From the NCBI GenBank assembly GCA_964531095.1, contig CAZHED010000012.1:58878-122877 (forward strand): a stretch of 64,000 bases of DNA, read 5' to 3'. The notes under the pieces were generated by a model, which saw only the letters and a program-made list of their open reading frames with translations, ran no database searches and was not told the origin of the DNA. The stretch's first letter is position 1. Each line of letters starts with the position of its first letter. The position numbers were made by a program, and so were the translations under genes. Origin of the DNA: Palsa-1150 sp964531095. Lineage in GTDB: Bacteria; Myxococcota_A; Polyangia; Polyangiales; Polyangiaceae. Positions 1-8,467 of the stretch are shown piece after piece.

Positions 1-1088
1 AGGCCGAGTTGGCCCGGCTCTACGCGAGCTGCCGAGCGCTGCTCCACACCGGGGTCGACGACTTCGGAATGGTGATGGTCGAGGCGCTGGCGGCCGGAAA
101 GCCGGTGATCGCCTCCGCGGAGGGCGGGGCGCTCGACATCGTCCGCGACGGGGAGACCGGTCTGCTCATCGAGGCGCCGACCGTCGAAGCGGTTCGCGCG
201 TCGCTCGACCGCTTCTCGCGCCTGTCCGGCGCGTTCGAGCCCCACGCGCTCCAGCAGTTCGCGAAGCGCTTCGATCGGGCGCATTTCGAGCGACGGTTCG
301 CGGAGGCGATCGAAGAGGGTCGGCGGCAGCGCCGCAACGGCAAGTCGAACGGCGTCCACGGCGCCAACGGCGTCCAGAGCGCCAACGGCGTTCACGGCAC
401 CACGCGGCTGATCGACGTTCCCGTCGTTCGACGGCCGGACGCATCGAGGGCCCCCGCCGGCCCGGTCGCGGTCAAGCCGAACGGACGGCACGACTCGAAG
501 TGGCCTTCGATGGGGCGCCACGTCGCGAGCCACCCGCGCGCGGGACTGGTAGCCAAGCGCCTCGCGGACATCGCGCTCGCAGCATCCGGGCTGGTGGTGA
601 CCGCGCCGCTCATGGCCTCTCTCGCCGTGCTCATCCCCCTCGACTCGCCTGGGCCGTCGCTCTTCTATCAGCGCCGCCCCGGGCTCCACCAGCGCCCCTT
701 CACGCTCGTCAAGCTGCGCACGATGGACGCGCAGGGTCGGGTCACCCGCTTGGGTCGCATCTTGCGCCCGCTCGGCCTCGACGAGCTGCCGCAGCTGTGG
801 AACGTTCTCAAGGGCGACATGAGCCTCATCGGCCCGCGGCCCGAAGTCCTCGAGCGCGCTGTCCGCTACGAGGGAGAGCTTCCGGGCTACGGCACGCGTC
901 ACCTGATGCGCCCGGGGATCACCGGCTGGGCGCAGGTCAACGGGCTGCGTGGCGACGTGTCGATCGCCGAGCGGCTGGAGTTCGACATGCATTACCTGCG
1001 AGAATGGAATCTGGCGCTCGACGGCCGCATTCTGCTGCGCACCGTGTCGACGGTGCTGGGTGACACGCTTCGCGATCTACGAGGCTAA
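1..1088 (+). CDS. GT4 glycosyltransferase C-terminal part fused to polyprenyl-phosphate hexose-1-phosphate transferase (5' partial)
   Basis: The gene enters from the left edge (frame open at base 3), so its N-terminus is missing. The first ~110 visible residues are the end of a family-4 glycosyltransferase, with the donor-site pattern EDFG-like (VDDFGMVMVEALAAGKPVIA). A low-complexity linker with NGVHG/NGVQS repeats follows. From about residue 180 a WcaJ/WbaP-type initiating transferase begins: a membrane segment after KRLADIALAASG, then SPGPSLFYQRRPG, KLRTM, LDELPQLWNVLKGDMSLIGP and PGITGWAQVNG. It probably links the first sugar to the lipid carrier and also adds another sugar. The fusion is less common than separate genes. 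The flippase follows after 4 bp. Confidence 0.88.
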   Translation, partial: AELARLYASCRALLHTGVDDFGMVMVEALAAGKPVIASAEGGALDIVRDGETGLLIEAPTVEAVRASLDRFSRLSGAFEPHALQQFAKRFDRAHFERRFAEAIEEGRRQRRNGKSNGVHGANGVQSANGVHGTTRLIDVPVVRRPDASRAPAGPVAVKPNGRHDSKWPSMGRHVASHPRAGLVAKRLADIALAASGLVVTAPLMASLAVLIPLDSPGPSLFYQRRPGLHQRPFTLVKLRTMDAQGRVTRLGRILRPLGLDELPQLWNVLKGDMSLIGPRPEVLERAVRYEGELPGYGTRHLMRPGITGWAQVNGLRGDVSIAERLEFDMHYLREWNLALDGRILLRTVSTVLGDTLRDLRG

Positions 1089-1092
1089 GCCG

Positions 1093-2406
1093 ATGGCCTC
1101 GGGCCTGGGCAGCGAGCTGCGCGACGCGTTTCGCAACCTCTCCCTCAAAGGCGCCTCGCTCGGCCTCGAACGGGGATGCCGGCTGCTCGTGGGCGTCGCG
1201 GCCGCGCGGGTCTTGGGCCAGGCGACCTTTGGACGATTCGTATTCGCGTCGACGGTGACCGCGCTCTTGGCGCTGGGCACGGATCTGGGGCTCGGGGTCT
1301 GGACCACACGCGCGTTGGCGCGGAGCCGTGGCGATGGCGATCGGGTGGTTCGCGTGGGGCTCGCGCTCCGCGGTCTCGCGTCGCTCCCGTACGGGCTCGC
1401 CATCGCCGGGATCGCTTGGGTGGGGGTGCGGGGCGAGGAGCGGCTCGCCATCGCGCTCTTGGGGGTCGCCGCGCTGGTCAACGCGTTCGTCGACCACGTG
1501 GGCGCCGTCCTGCGCGGCTACGAGCGCTTCCCGGACGAAGCCCGTCTGAACGCATCGCGCGCATTCCTCACTGCCGTGGCCGGTCTCGTCGCCCTCACGG
1601 CCGGTCGCTCGCTGGCGGCCCTGTGCGCGGCTCTGGCGGCCGCCGGCCTGGGTGCCCTCCTCTACGGACTGAGCAAGCTCTTTCGCTTGCACCCGCTCCG
1701 AACGGAGTCTATGCCGGGCGCGCGCGCCGATCGGGCCATGGCGAGGTCCGCGCTGGCTCAGTCGCTGCCGATCTGGGTCGCGGGCCTCGTCTCGATGCTC
1801 TACTTCAAAGTCGATACCCTCTTTCTGCGGTCGATGTCCGGCGACGCCGAGCTCGGGGCGTACGGCGCCGCTTTCAAGCTCTTCGAGGGAGCGATGATCG
1901 TTCCCGCGATCCTCTTGGCCGTCGCGTTCCCGAAGCTCGCCCGCGCGCACACCGATGATCCCCCTGCGCAAGGCCGCCTCGAGCGGCATCTCAGTGTCGT
2001 CTTGCTCGTCCTCGGGCTCGTCGCCGGCGGGACTTGCTTCTTCGGCGCGACCCCGCTCATCCATTTGATCTTCGGGGCAACCTTCGGCCGCGCCGTCGAC
2101 TCCGTGCGCGTGCTGGCGCTCGGGCTGCCGCTCCTGTACGTCAACTTCGGGATGACCCACTTCCTCGTGGCCCGCGATCTCGGGCGCGTGACCCTGTGGC
2201 TCGCGCTGATGATGCTGGCGCTCAATGTGGGCCTCGATCTCGCGCTCATCCCGGGAAAGTCAGGGCCCGGTGCGGCATGGGCCACCGTGCTCTCCGAAGC
2301 AGCGCTCACGGCGGGCTGCATCGTGCGTCTCAGGATGAGGGGGCCTCCGGCTCGCGCGCTGCCGTCAGCCCCAAGAGAATCCAGAAGAGACCGAAGAGCG
2401 GCGTGA
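1093..2406 (+). CDS. Wzx-type polysaccharide flippase (MOP superfamily)
   Basis: A 437-residue polytopic membrane protein with repeated hydrophobic segments and the N-terminal pattern of oligosaccharide flippases (ARVLGQATFGRFVFA, then LGTDLGLGVWTTRALAR). It should flip lipid-linked repeat units across the inner membrane. The start is the ATG at 1093, four bases after the preceding stop; an upstream in-frame extension only overlaps the transferase gene. The last 77 bp overlap the convergent polymerase gene, and the Arg-rich C-terminal tail lies in that overlap. The family call is good; substrate is unknown. Confidence 0.85.
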   Translation: MASGLGSELRDAFRNLSLKGASLGLERGCRLLVGVAAARVLGQATFGRFVFASTVTALLALGTDLGLGVWTTRALARSRGDGDRVVRVGLALRGLASLPYGLAIAGIAWVGVRGEERLAIALLGVAALVNAFVDHVGAVLRGYERFPDEARLNASRAFLTAVAGLVALTAGRSLAALCAALAAAGLGALLYGLSKLFRLHPLRTESMPGARADRAMARSALAQSLPIWVAGLVSMLYFKVDTLFLRSMSGDAELGAYGAAFKLFEGAMIVPAILLAVAFPKLARAHTDDPPAQGRLERHLSVVLLVLGLVAGGTCFFGATPLIHLIFGATFGRAVDSVRVLALGLPLLYVNFGMTHFLVARDLGRVTLWLALMMLALNVGLDLALIPGKSGPGAAWATVLSEAALTAGCIVRLRMRGPPARALPSAPRESRRDRRAA

Positions 2407-4120
2407 ACTCGAAGAAGTAGTCGAGCGCGCCGTGGACGAAGAATGCTCCCGCGGCCATGCCGCTGCCGAGACCAGCCAGCCGGCCGGCCGCGTAGTGGCG
2501 CCGCACAACGAGCCACAACGCCCACATGAGCAAGGCTAGGGACGCAAGGCCCAGAAGCCCCATGTCGGCGAGCGTCTCCAGATAGAGGCTGTTGGCGTGA
2601 ATGCGCGTGTCCGTATACGGTCGACCGTTCGGCGCCGGCGAGAGCACGGCCTCGTAGCGGCGCCGAAAGGTGTCCGGCCCGATTCCGAGGAGCGGGTGCT
2701 CGCGCCAAAGGGCGATCGCGGCGTGCCACAGAGCGAGACGCGAAGGGGCCGGCGTGTCGAACACCGGCGGCGACAGGTCGGTCGGCACAGCCGCGTGTTC
2801 GCCTTCCGACGCTGTCACGTCGAACCGTTGCTCTGCCATCGGGTTTCCCCGCTCGCTGAACCAGGTGACGTTCTCCTGAACGACGTCCCACTGCAGGCGA
2901 TAGCCTCCTGCCACGGCCGGCCCACGGGCCTGAGCGTGCACTTCGATGGCCGCTCCGGGCGGAACGTCCGTGGCCAGCTCGGTGCGCCGGCCCTCGAAGT
3001 CGTCTTGGGTGATCGGACGGCCGACCGGCAGCCAGTGGTAGGCGAGATACGTCGGCCGGTCTCCATCGTGTCGCCATACGATCGCGCCGGTGTTCCGGAG
3101 CGTGACGGTGGCGGTGAAAGGCTCGCGCGCGTGGATCGTGCGCGGCGTCGGGTCGGCGACGTACTCGACGCCGAACCAGTGTGCGTCGCGCCACCAGTGC
3201 AGCCGCTGGCCGAGGAGCGACCCCGATCCGGTCGCGGCCAATGTGAGCGACGACAGCACCGCGAGAACGCCCAAGACGCCGACGGCGGCGCGGCGCACCC
3301 CTGTTCCGGACCGCCAAACGAGCGCGAGCAGCGCCGCGCCGGCCACTGCCGCTCCCGCGAGCCCCGACCGCGTCGCGCTCGCGAGGAGCGCTTCGACGAG
3401 GAGCGCCCCGCCGAGCACGGCCAGGCCCGGGCCGCGCTTGGCGACGATAGGGCTGCACGCCCGGTCCTCTAGAAAGGGCGCCACCACCAGCAGGGGCACG
3501 GCCGCCTCCCAGTACATCGCCCCGATGGTCGGGTACGCGAAGACGCCGCTCGCGCGCGCCAGGCCGAACGTGTCGAACGCGCCCTCGCGAAAGGCGCTCC
3601 AGACAGACGCCGTCGCGGGCGCCCACGAGTCGAGGACGGCGGTCGCGGCCGACACCAGGGCGCCGGCGACCAGCGCCCAGAGAACGCGGCGGCGCACCTC
3701 GGGTGGGCGAGCGAGCGTTCGTACGGCGAAGAAGGCGAGGATCCCGCTCAAGCTTCGCAGCGCAAACTTGATGGCGGCGCCCCGATACGAGGACGCGTGC
3801 CACGCCGAGGCGAACAGCAGCACGGACCACAGCACCACCGCTCCCCCGAGCGCATCCGTTCGCAGCGCGGCGAGCACCGACCGAGGATGGATGTGGCCGC
3901 GAACGACGCCCGATGCCAAGACGACGCCCCACGCGGCCAACATCGCATAGAGGGCCACTTCGACGGTCGTGAGCTCCAGCGGCCCGACGCCCAAGAGCGG
4001 GAGCTCGAAAGGAAGGGCTAGCGCGACGGCGACGAGCAGGCCGCGCGCCATCCGGAGCTCGAGCGGGCTGGCGGCAGCCTCCCTCGACGTCGCCGGGGAC
4101 AGCGAGGCTCCCGCTTGCAT
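2330..4120 (-). CDS. O-antigen polymerase/ligase-type membrane protein with a periplasmic beta-domain insertion
   Basis: A large membrane protein with about ten hydrophobic segments. The O-antigen ligase (Wzy/WaaL-like) core is visible around the C-terminal motif HPLLGIGPDTFRRRY and the following ALDYFFEFTPLFG region. Between the membrane halves lies a ~150-residue soluble insert (starting near HWWRDAHWFGVEYVADPTP, with FTATVTLRNTGAIVW), which resembles an immunoglobulin-like beta-sandwich. It may polymerise or ligate the exported glycan. The start is uncertain: GTG 4159, ATG 4120 or ATG 4051, none with a clear ribosome site. It is convergent with and overlaps the flippase. Confidence 0.75.
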   Translation of the reverse strand: MQAGASLSPATSREAAASPLELRMARGLLVAVALALPFELPLLGVGPLELTTVEVALYAMLAAWGVVLASGVVRGHIHPRSVLAALRTDALGGAVVLWSVLLFASAWHASSYRGAAIKFALRSLSGILAFFAVRTLARPPEVRRRVLWALVAGALVSAATAVLDSWAPATASVWSAFREGAFDTFGLARASGVFAYPTIGAMYWEAAVPLLVVAPFLEDRACSPIVAKRGPGLAVLGGALLVEALLASATRSGLAGAAVAGAALLALVWRSGTGVRRAAVGVLGVLAVLSSLTLAATGSGSLLGQRLHWWRDAHWFGVEYVADPTPRTIHAREPFTATVTLRNTGAIVWRHDGDRPTYLAYHWLPVGRPITQDDFEGRRTELATDVPPGAAIEVHAQARGPAVAGGYRLQWDVVQENVTWFSERGNPMAEQRFDVTASEGEHAAVPTDLSPPVFDTPAPSRLALWHAAIALWREHPLLGIGPDTFRRRYEAVLSPAPNGRPYTDTRIHANSLYLETLADMGLLGLASLALLMWALWLVVRRHYAAGRLAGLGSGMAAGAFFVHGALDYFFEFTPLFGLFWILLGLTAAREPEAPSS

Positions 4121-4253
4121 CGGCCGGCATGATGCACCAGCCGCCGTGCCGCGCGCCACCGGGGCAGGCCGTGAAAGTCCTGCAAAGTTATTTCGAAGGA
4201 GGCATCTTGTCGCTGACCGTGGGACCGTGGATTATCCACCGGAGCTGCGCCGT

Positions 4254-6380
4254 ATGAGATTGGGCATCGAAGTCACGACGTGCACTCCGCTGCGGACGGG
4301 GGTCGGCTACTATACGGAGCACCTCGTGGACGCTCTCCTCGAGACCCGGGGCCCGGGCGACGACGTGGTGCTTTTCTCGAACCGCCCGCCCGCGCCCGAG
4401 CTCGCCGCTCGTTGGGCGACGCACCTTCACGTGCGCGGTCCGGGCGTGCGCGCCTGGTGGATGCAGTCCGAGGTTCCGCGGCTCCTGACCGAGACGCGAA
4501 CAGACGTCGCGGTTTTCCCCAACTACACGATGCCGCTCGCCTCCCCGTGCCCCACCGTCGTGGTCGTGCACGACCTCGCGATCCTGCGCCTGCCCCAGCA
4601 TTTCACCCTTTGGAAGCGCGTCCTTCTGCAGCCGATGCTGCGCCAGTCGGTCGCGTCGGCGGCGGTGATCGCGACCGTTTCGGAGGCGGCTCGCGGCGAC
4701 ATCCTCGCGCTCCTCGGCGTGGCCCCGGAGCGCATCGCCGTTCTTCCCTGCGCCGCGCACCCGTCGTGCAGGCCCGCCCCGCCCGACGTGGTGTCCGCCG
4801 TGCGCAGGAGGTACGGTCTCGAGCGGCCGTACGTCCTCACGGTCGGCACCCTCGAGCCTCGCAAGAACCTCCTGACGCTGCTGCGGGCGTTCGACCGGCT
4901 GGGCCCCGGCGCGGGCGATCGCGACTTGGTCGTGGTGGGCGGGCGCGGATGGCAGGATCGCAAGCTGGTGCGCGCGCTCGAGGAGCGCGCTGCAGGGCAC
5001 CGGGTTCGGTGGCTCGGCTACGTGCCCGAATCCGACCTGGTGGCGCTGTACACGGGCGGCGACGTGCTGGTCCTCGCCTCCGCCCTGGAGGGGTTTGGGC
5101 TGCCGGCGCTCGAGGCGATGGCCTGCGGCACACCGGTGATCGCGTCGGACATCGCGGCGCTGCGCGAGGTCGGCGGGGACGTGCCTCGGTTCGTCCCGCC
5201 CGATGACGCGGGCTCCCTGGCGCGCGCGATCGAAGAAGTGCTCCACGACCGGGATGGCGCGGCCGCGCGGCGATCGGCGGGTCTGGCTCGCGCGCAGCAG
5301 TTCTCCTGGACGCGCACCGCCGAAGCCCTCTGGACGCGGGCTCGCAGCGCGGGGCCGACGAGGATTCGACCGGGCGCCAACGGTGCCGCGACCGCGCCCG
5401 AGGGAGCGTCGGCCCTTCCGCCTCCCGTGCCGCCGCCACCGCGGGGCTTCGGCGCGCGGGAGTGGGCGCTGCTCGCGACCGTCGTCTACGCCGATCTCTT
5501 CGACTCGCCGTTGCCGATCGCCCAGGCGCTGACCACGTCTCTCGGGTTCGTCTTCGATGAGGCCGAGCTCCGCCGGCTGGTCAAGACTCCCGCCCTCGCG
5601 CCGCTCGTGGCTTGGCATCCAGGCGGATACTTGGCGCTCACCGAGCGCGCGCACCTCGTCGACACCATGCCCGAGCGCGAAGAGCGGACACGCGCGCTTC
5701 TCGACCGCAACCGCAAGGCCCTGACCTTTCTCGCTGCGATGCCGTTCGTTCGATCTCTGCTCATCTCAGGGGGCGTCGCGCACCGAAACCCCGGCAGGAG
5801 GCCCGACGTCGATCTCTTCATCGTCGCCGCCCCTCGTCGCGCGTACACCGCGTACACGCTGATGTTTCTCGCGACGAAGCTCACGGGCAGGCGCCACCTC
5901 GTTTGCCCCAACTACCTCGTCGACGAGAGCGAGCTCGCGATCGCCTATCACCGTGATCTCTTCACGGCGCATCAGCTCGCGTCCTCGCTGCCGTTCTCCG
6001 GCCAGCGAACGTACGAAGCGCTCTGCCGCGCCAACGAGGCCTGGGTTCGCCGGTTCTTCCCCGCCTTCGCCCCGCGTGCGGCCCTGGGTCCACCACCGCC
6101 GCCGGCCATGCTACAGCTGCCGGTCGAGCGGACGATCGGATGGGCGGCGCCGGCGATCGAGCGAGTGCTTCGCTCAGCCTGGCGACTGCGCCTACGCCGG
6201 CGCTCCGCGGCGGCCGTTCGCTCCGACGTCGTCCTCGCCGACGGCATTCTCAAGCTGCACCTGTCCGACTATCGGCGCGTCGTGATGGACCGCTTCGGCG
6301 AGCGCCTGCGCGCGCTGCGCGACCGGCTCGATTCCGACGCGCCTTCGCCCCGCGCGAGCCTCGAGCCGGTCGCGACGTGA
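4254..6380 (+). CDS. GT4 glycosyltransferase fused to a nucleotidyltransferase-like domain
   Basis: 708 residues. Residues 1-~370 form a GT-B family-4 glycosyltransferase: MRLGIEVTT start, glycine-rich acceptor loop (RTGVGYYTEHL), YVLTVGTLEPRKNL, and donor site ALEGFGLPALEAMACGTPV. After a proline-rich linker, residues ~415-708 form a second module with a winged-helix-like start (LLATVVYADLFDSPLP) and a pol-beta-superfamily signature (SGGVAHRNPGRRPDVDLFIV) carrying the DxD pair. ATG 4254 has GGAG 10 bp upstream; the longer frame has no coding look. The next gene overlaps by 4 bp, so the two are probably co-translated. Confidence 0.85.
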   Translation: MRLGIEVTTCTPLRTGVGYYTEHLVDALLETRGPGDDVVLFSNRPPAPELAARWATHLHVRGPGVRAWWMQSEVPRLLTETRTDVAVFPNYTMPLASPCPTVVVVHDLAILRLPQHFTLWKRVLLQPMLRQSVASAAVIATVSEAARGDILALLGVAPERIAVLPCAAHPSCRPAPPDVVSAVRRRYGLERPYVLTVGTLEPRKNLLTLLRAFDRLGPGAGDRDLVVVGGRGWQDRKLVRALEERAAGHRVRWLGYVPESDLVALYTGGDVLVLASALEGFGLPALEAMACGTPVIASDIAALREVGGDVPRFVPPDDAGSLARAIEEVLHDRDGAAARRSAGLARAQQFSWTRTAEALWTRARSAGPTRIRPGANGAATAPEGASALPPPVPPPPRGFGAREWALLATVVYADLFDSPLPIAQALTTSLGFVFDEAELRRLVKTPALAPLVAWHPGGYLALTERAHLVDTMPEREERTRALLDRNRKALTFLAAMPFVRSLLISGGVAHRNPGRRPDVDLFIVAAPRRAYTAYTLMFLATKLTGRRHLVCPNYLVDESELAIAYHRDLFTAHQLASSLPFSGQRTYEALCRANEAWVRRFFPAFAPRAALGPPPPPAMLQLPVERTIGWAAPAIERVLRSAWRLRLRRRSAAAVRSDVVLADGILKLHLSDYRRVVMDRFGERLRALRDRLDSDAPSPRASLEPVAT

Positions 6381-8266
6381 TTGGCCTGGCCCGAGGGCTG
6401 GCGTCGCTGGCTTGCTGTGGCGCCGCGCTGCTCGTTCTGCTCCTTTTCAAGCCGGCTCTGCAGGCTCCTTTTCTCGTGCCGAAGTTCGCAGCGCTCGAGG
6501 TGACCGCGTCGATCGGCGTGATTGCCTTCGCGCTGCGACGCACGGTCGGTCGCGGTCTCCGATGGACGGGGTGGATCACGGCCGGCGTGGCGTTCGTGCT
6601 GGTCACCGGCGCGGTCGCGGCAGCCATCGCCGCGACGAGACCGGACGGCGCGCCCTACGCGGTCGCCGCGATCGCCCGCTGGGGAGGGCTCTTCGGGCTG
6701 GCGTGCGGGGCGAGTGTTCTGGACGACGCTCCCGGCGAACGCCGGCGCCTGATCGAGACGATCACGATTGCCGCGGCAGCCGTGGCCGCGCTCGGGCTTT
6801 TGCAGCACCTCGATGTGGCGCCGTTCCCGATCCCCGTGATCAGCAAGCCCGGCTCGACGTTCGGCAATCGAAACGGCGGCGCGGAGGCGATGGCGATGGC
6901 GATGCCGTTCGGTTTGGCTGCGGCGATGGGGGCGAAGCAGCGGGTGGTCCGCAGCGGAATGTTCGTCGCGCTCGCCCTGGAGCTCCTGTACCTCGCGGTT
7001 ACACGCACGCGCGGCGCATGGCTCGGCGGAGGGTGCGGGCTAGCGATGGCGGTGTGGCTCGCGAAGCCCCGCTGGTCGCGCGCGTCGGTCGCCGCGGGCA
7101 TCGTCGCCGTCGTGGCCGCCGGCGCGGCGGCGGCTCTGCCGGGCCGCTTCAACCCGTACGACGTCGGCGATCGCAAGCGCCATTCGGGCGTCATCCAGGT
7201 GCTGGAGGAGGGGTTGGATTCGCGCTCGACCGCGCTGCGGACGCGATTCGGGTTGTGGCGCCGGAGCCTCTCCATGGTGCGCGAGTACCCATGGTTCGGG
7301 GTCGGGCCGGGCAACTGGCCCGTGGTGTTCCCGCGCTATGCGGAGCCGGGCGCGACGCGCGACGGTGTGCTCAGCGCTTCGCTCGCACCGCGGCAGGCGC
7401 ACAACGACTACCTCGAGCGGGCGGCCGAAACAGGCCTTCCGGGTCTGGCGGCGCTCGGCCTGTTGGGCGCGGGCGCCGGCGTCGCCGTTCGGAGGCGCTT
7501 GCGAACCGGCGACGTGGACACGCGCGCGAGCGCCGGCGCCGCCGGTGCTTCGATGGTAGCCCTCGCCGTCCTCTCGATCGCCAGTTTCCCGTTCGAAATG
7601 CCGGCCCCGATTGCGCTGGCCGGGTTGGCGCTGGGAATGGTGGCCGTCGACGCGCGTCGGAGCGAGGGCAGCGCCGACGACGTCGCGGCGCACGGCGCCA
7701 AGGTCCGCCCGGTCGCCTGGGCGCCCGCCGTGATCGGGCTCGCCCTTCTCGCAGGCGCCGTTGTTCGCGCGGAACGGAGCGTGCGGAGCAGTCGCTGGCT
7801 CGGTGCCGCAGAGCGGGCCATGAGCCGCGAGGCAGAAGAAGGGGGAGCGAGCACGGACGAGGCTTGGGATGCCCTCAATCACGCTCTTGCCGTGGAGCCC
7901 CAAGACTTCCGCGCGCAACTCCGCATGGCGCAGGTGCTCGTCCGCGAGCATCGGTCCGTCGAGGCGTCCCGTGCGGCGCTGCGTGCGCTCGACCTCGAAC
8001 CGTACTCACCGAACGCATGGGGAGCGCTGGCCGCCGCCGAGCTTGACTCAGGCGACTACGAAGCGGCCCAACGCGACGCCACCAAAGGGCTCACGCTCCT
8101 GAGTGACTATCCCCTCGGGCTGGACGTGCGCTCCAAGGCCGCGGAGAAGCTGGGCCACACCGTGACGGCGCAGGCCGACCGGGCCCGCTTGGGCGACCTG
8201 GCCGCCGACCCATCGAACAACCATACCGCGCGTGAAGCGCGCGCGTTGCTGAGCACCGGCCGCTGA
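6377..8266 (+). CDS. O-antigen ligase-family membrane protein with C-terminal TPRs
   Basis: 629 residues from a GTG that overlaps the previous stop (GTGA). The N-terminal ~450 residues are a polytopic membrane domain with the O-antigen ligase/Wzy signature EYPWFGVGPGNWPVVFP followed by QAHNDYLERAAETGLPGLA, where the His-Asn pair of the periplasmic loop is conserved. Residues ~500-629 contain helical TPR-like repeats (AWDALNHALAVEPQDFRAQL, ALRALDLEPYSPNAW). It probably transfers or polymerises glycan at the periplasmic face. It is the second protein of this family in the locus. Confidence 0.85.
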   Translation: MIGLARGLASLACCGAALLVLLLFKPALQAPFLVPKFAALEVTASIGVIAFALRRTVGRGLRWTGWITAGVAFVLVTGAVAAAIAATRPDGAPYAVAAIARWGGLFGLACGASVLDDAPGERRRLIETITIAAAAVAALGLLQHLDVAPFPIPVISKPGSTFGNRNGGAEAMAMAMPFGLAAAMGAKQRVVRSGMFVALALELLYLAVTRTRGAWLGGGCGLAMAVWLAKPRWSRASVAAGIVAVVAAGAAAALPGRFNPYDVGDRKRHSGVIQVLEEGLDSRSTALRTRFGLWRRSLSMVREYPWFGVGPGNWPVVFPRYAEPGATRDGVLSASLAPRQAHNDYLERAAETGLPGLAALGLLGAGAGVAVRRRLRTGDVDTRASAGAAGASMVALAVLSIASFPFEMPAPIALAGLALGMVAVDARRSEGSADDVAAHGAKVRPVAWAPAVIGLALLAGAVVRAERSVRSSRWLGAAERAMSREAEEGGASTDEAWDALNHALAVEPQDFRAQLRMAQVLVREHRSVEASRAALRALDLEPYSPNAWGALAAAELDSGDYEAAQRDATKGLTLLSDYPLGLDVRSKAAEKLGHTVTAQADRARLGDLAADPSNNHTAREARALLSTGR

Positions 8267-8278
8267 GCCGGCAGGGCG

Positions 8279-8419
8279 TCAGCCCTGGGTCATCGCGTCC
8301 GACGCGCCCTCGCCACCGCTGCCCGGGGCGGGTGAATCGCTGCTGCATGCCCACATCAGGGCGGCGACGGTCAGACTCGCAAGCAGGAGCCAAACCCGGT
8401 GGTCGGAGAGTCGCGACAT
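8279..8419 (-). CDS. 46-residue lipoprotein
   Basis: A small frame that is easy to miss. It reads MSRLSDHRVWLLLASLTVAA and continues LMWACSSDSPAPGSGGEG. It has a positively charged start, a ~12-residue hydrophobic core, and a lipobox-like LMWAC with a Ser/Asp/Pro/Gly-rich mature tail. AAGGAG sits 9 bp before the ATG. The mature peptide would be only about 27 residues. It lies just downstream of the radical SAM gene on the same strand and may share its transcript. Function unknown. Confidence 0.55.
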   Translation of the reverse strand: MSRLSDHRVWLLLASLTVAALMWACSSDSPAPGSGGEGASDAMTQG

Positions 8420-8467
8420 GTTCTATTGCTCCTTGACGGAAACCATAGCCTCCCGCCTCAGCCGGCG

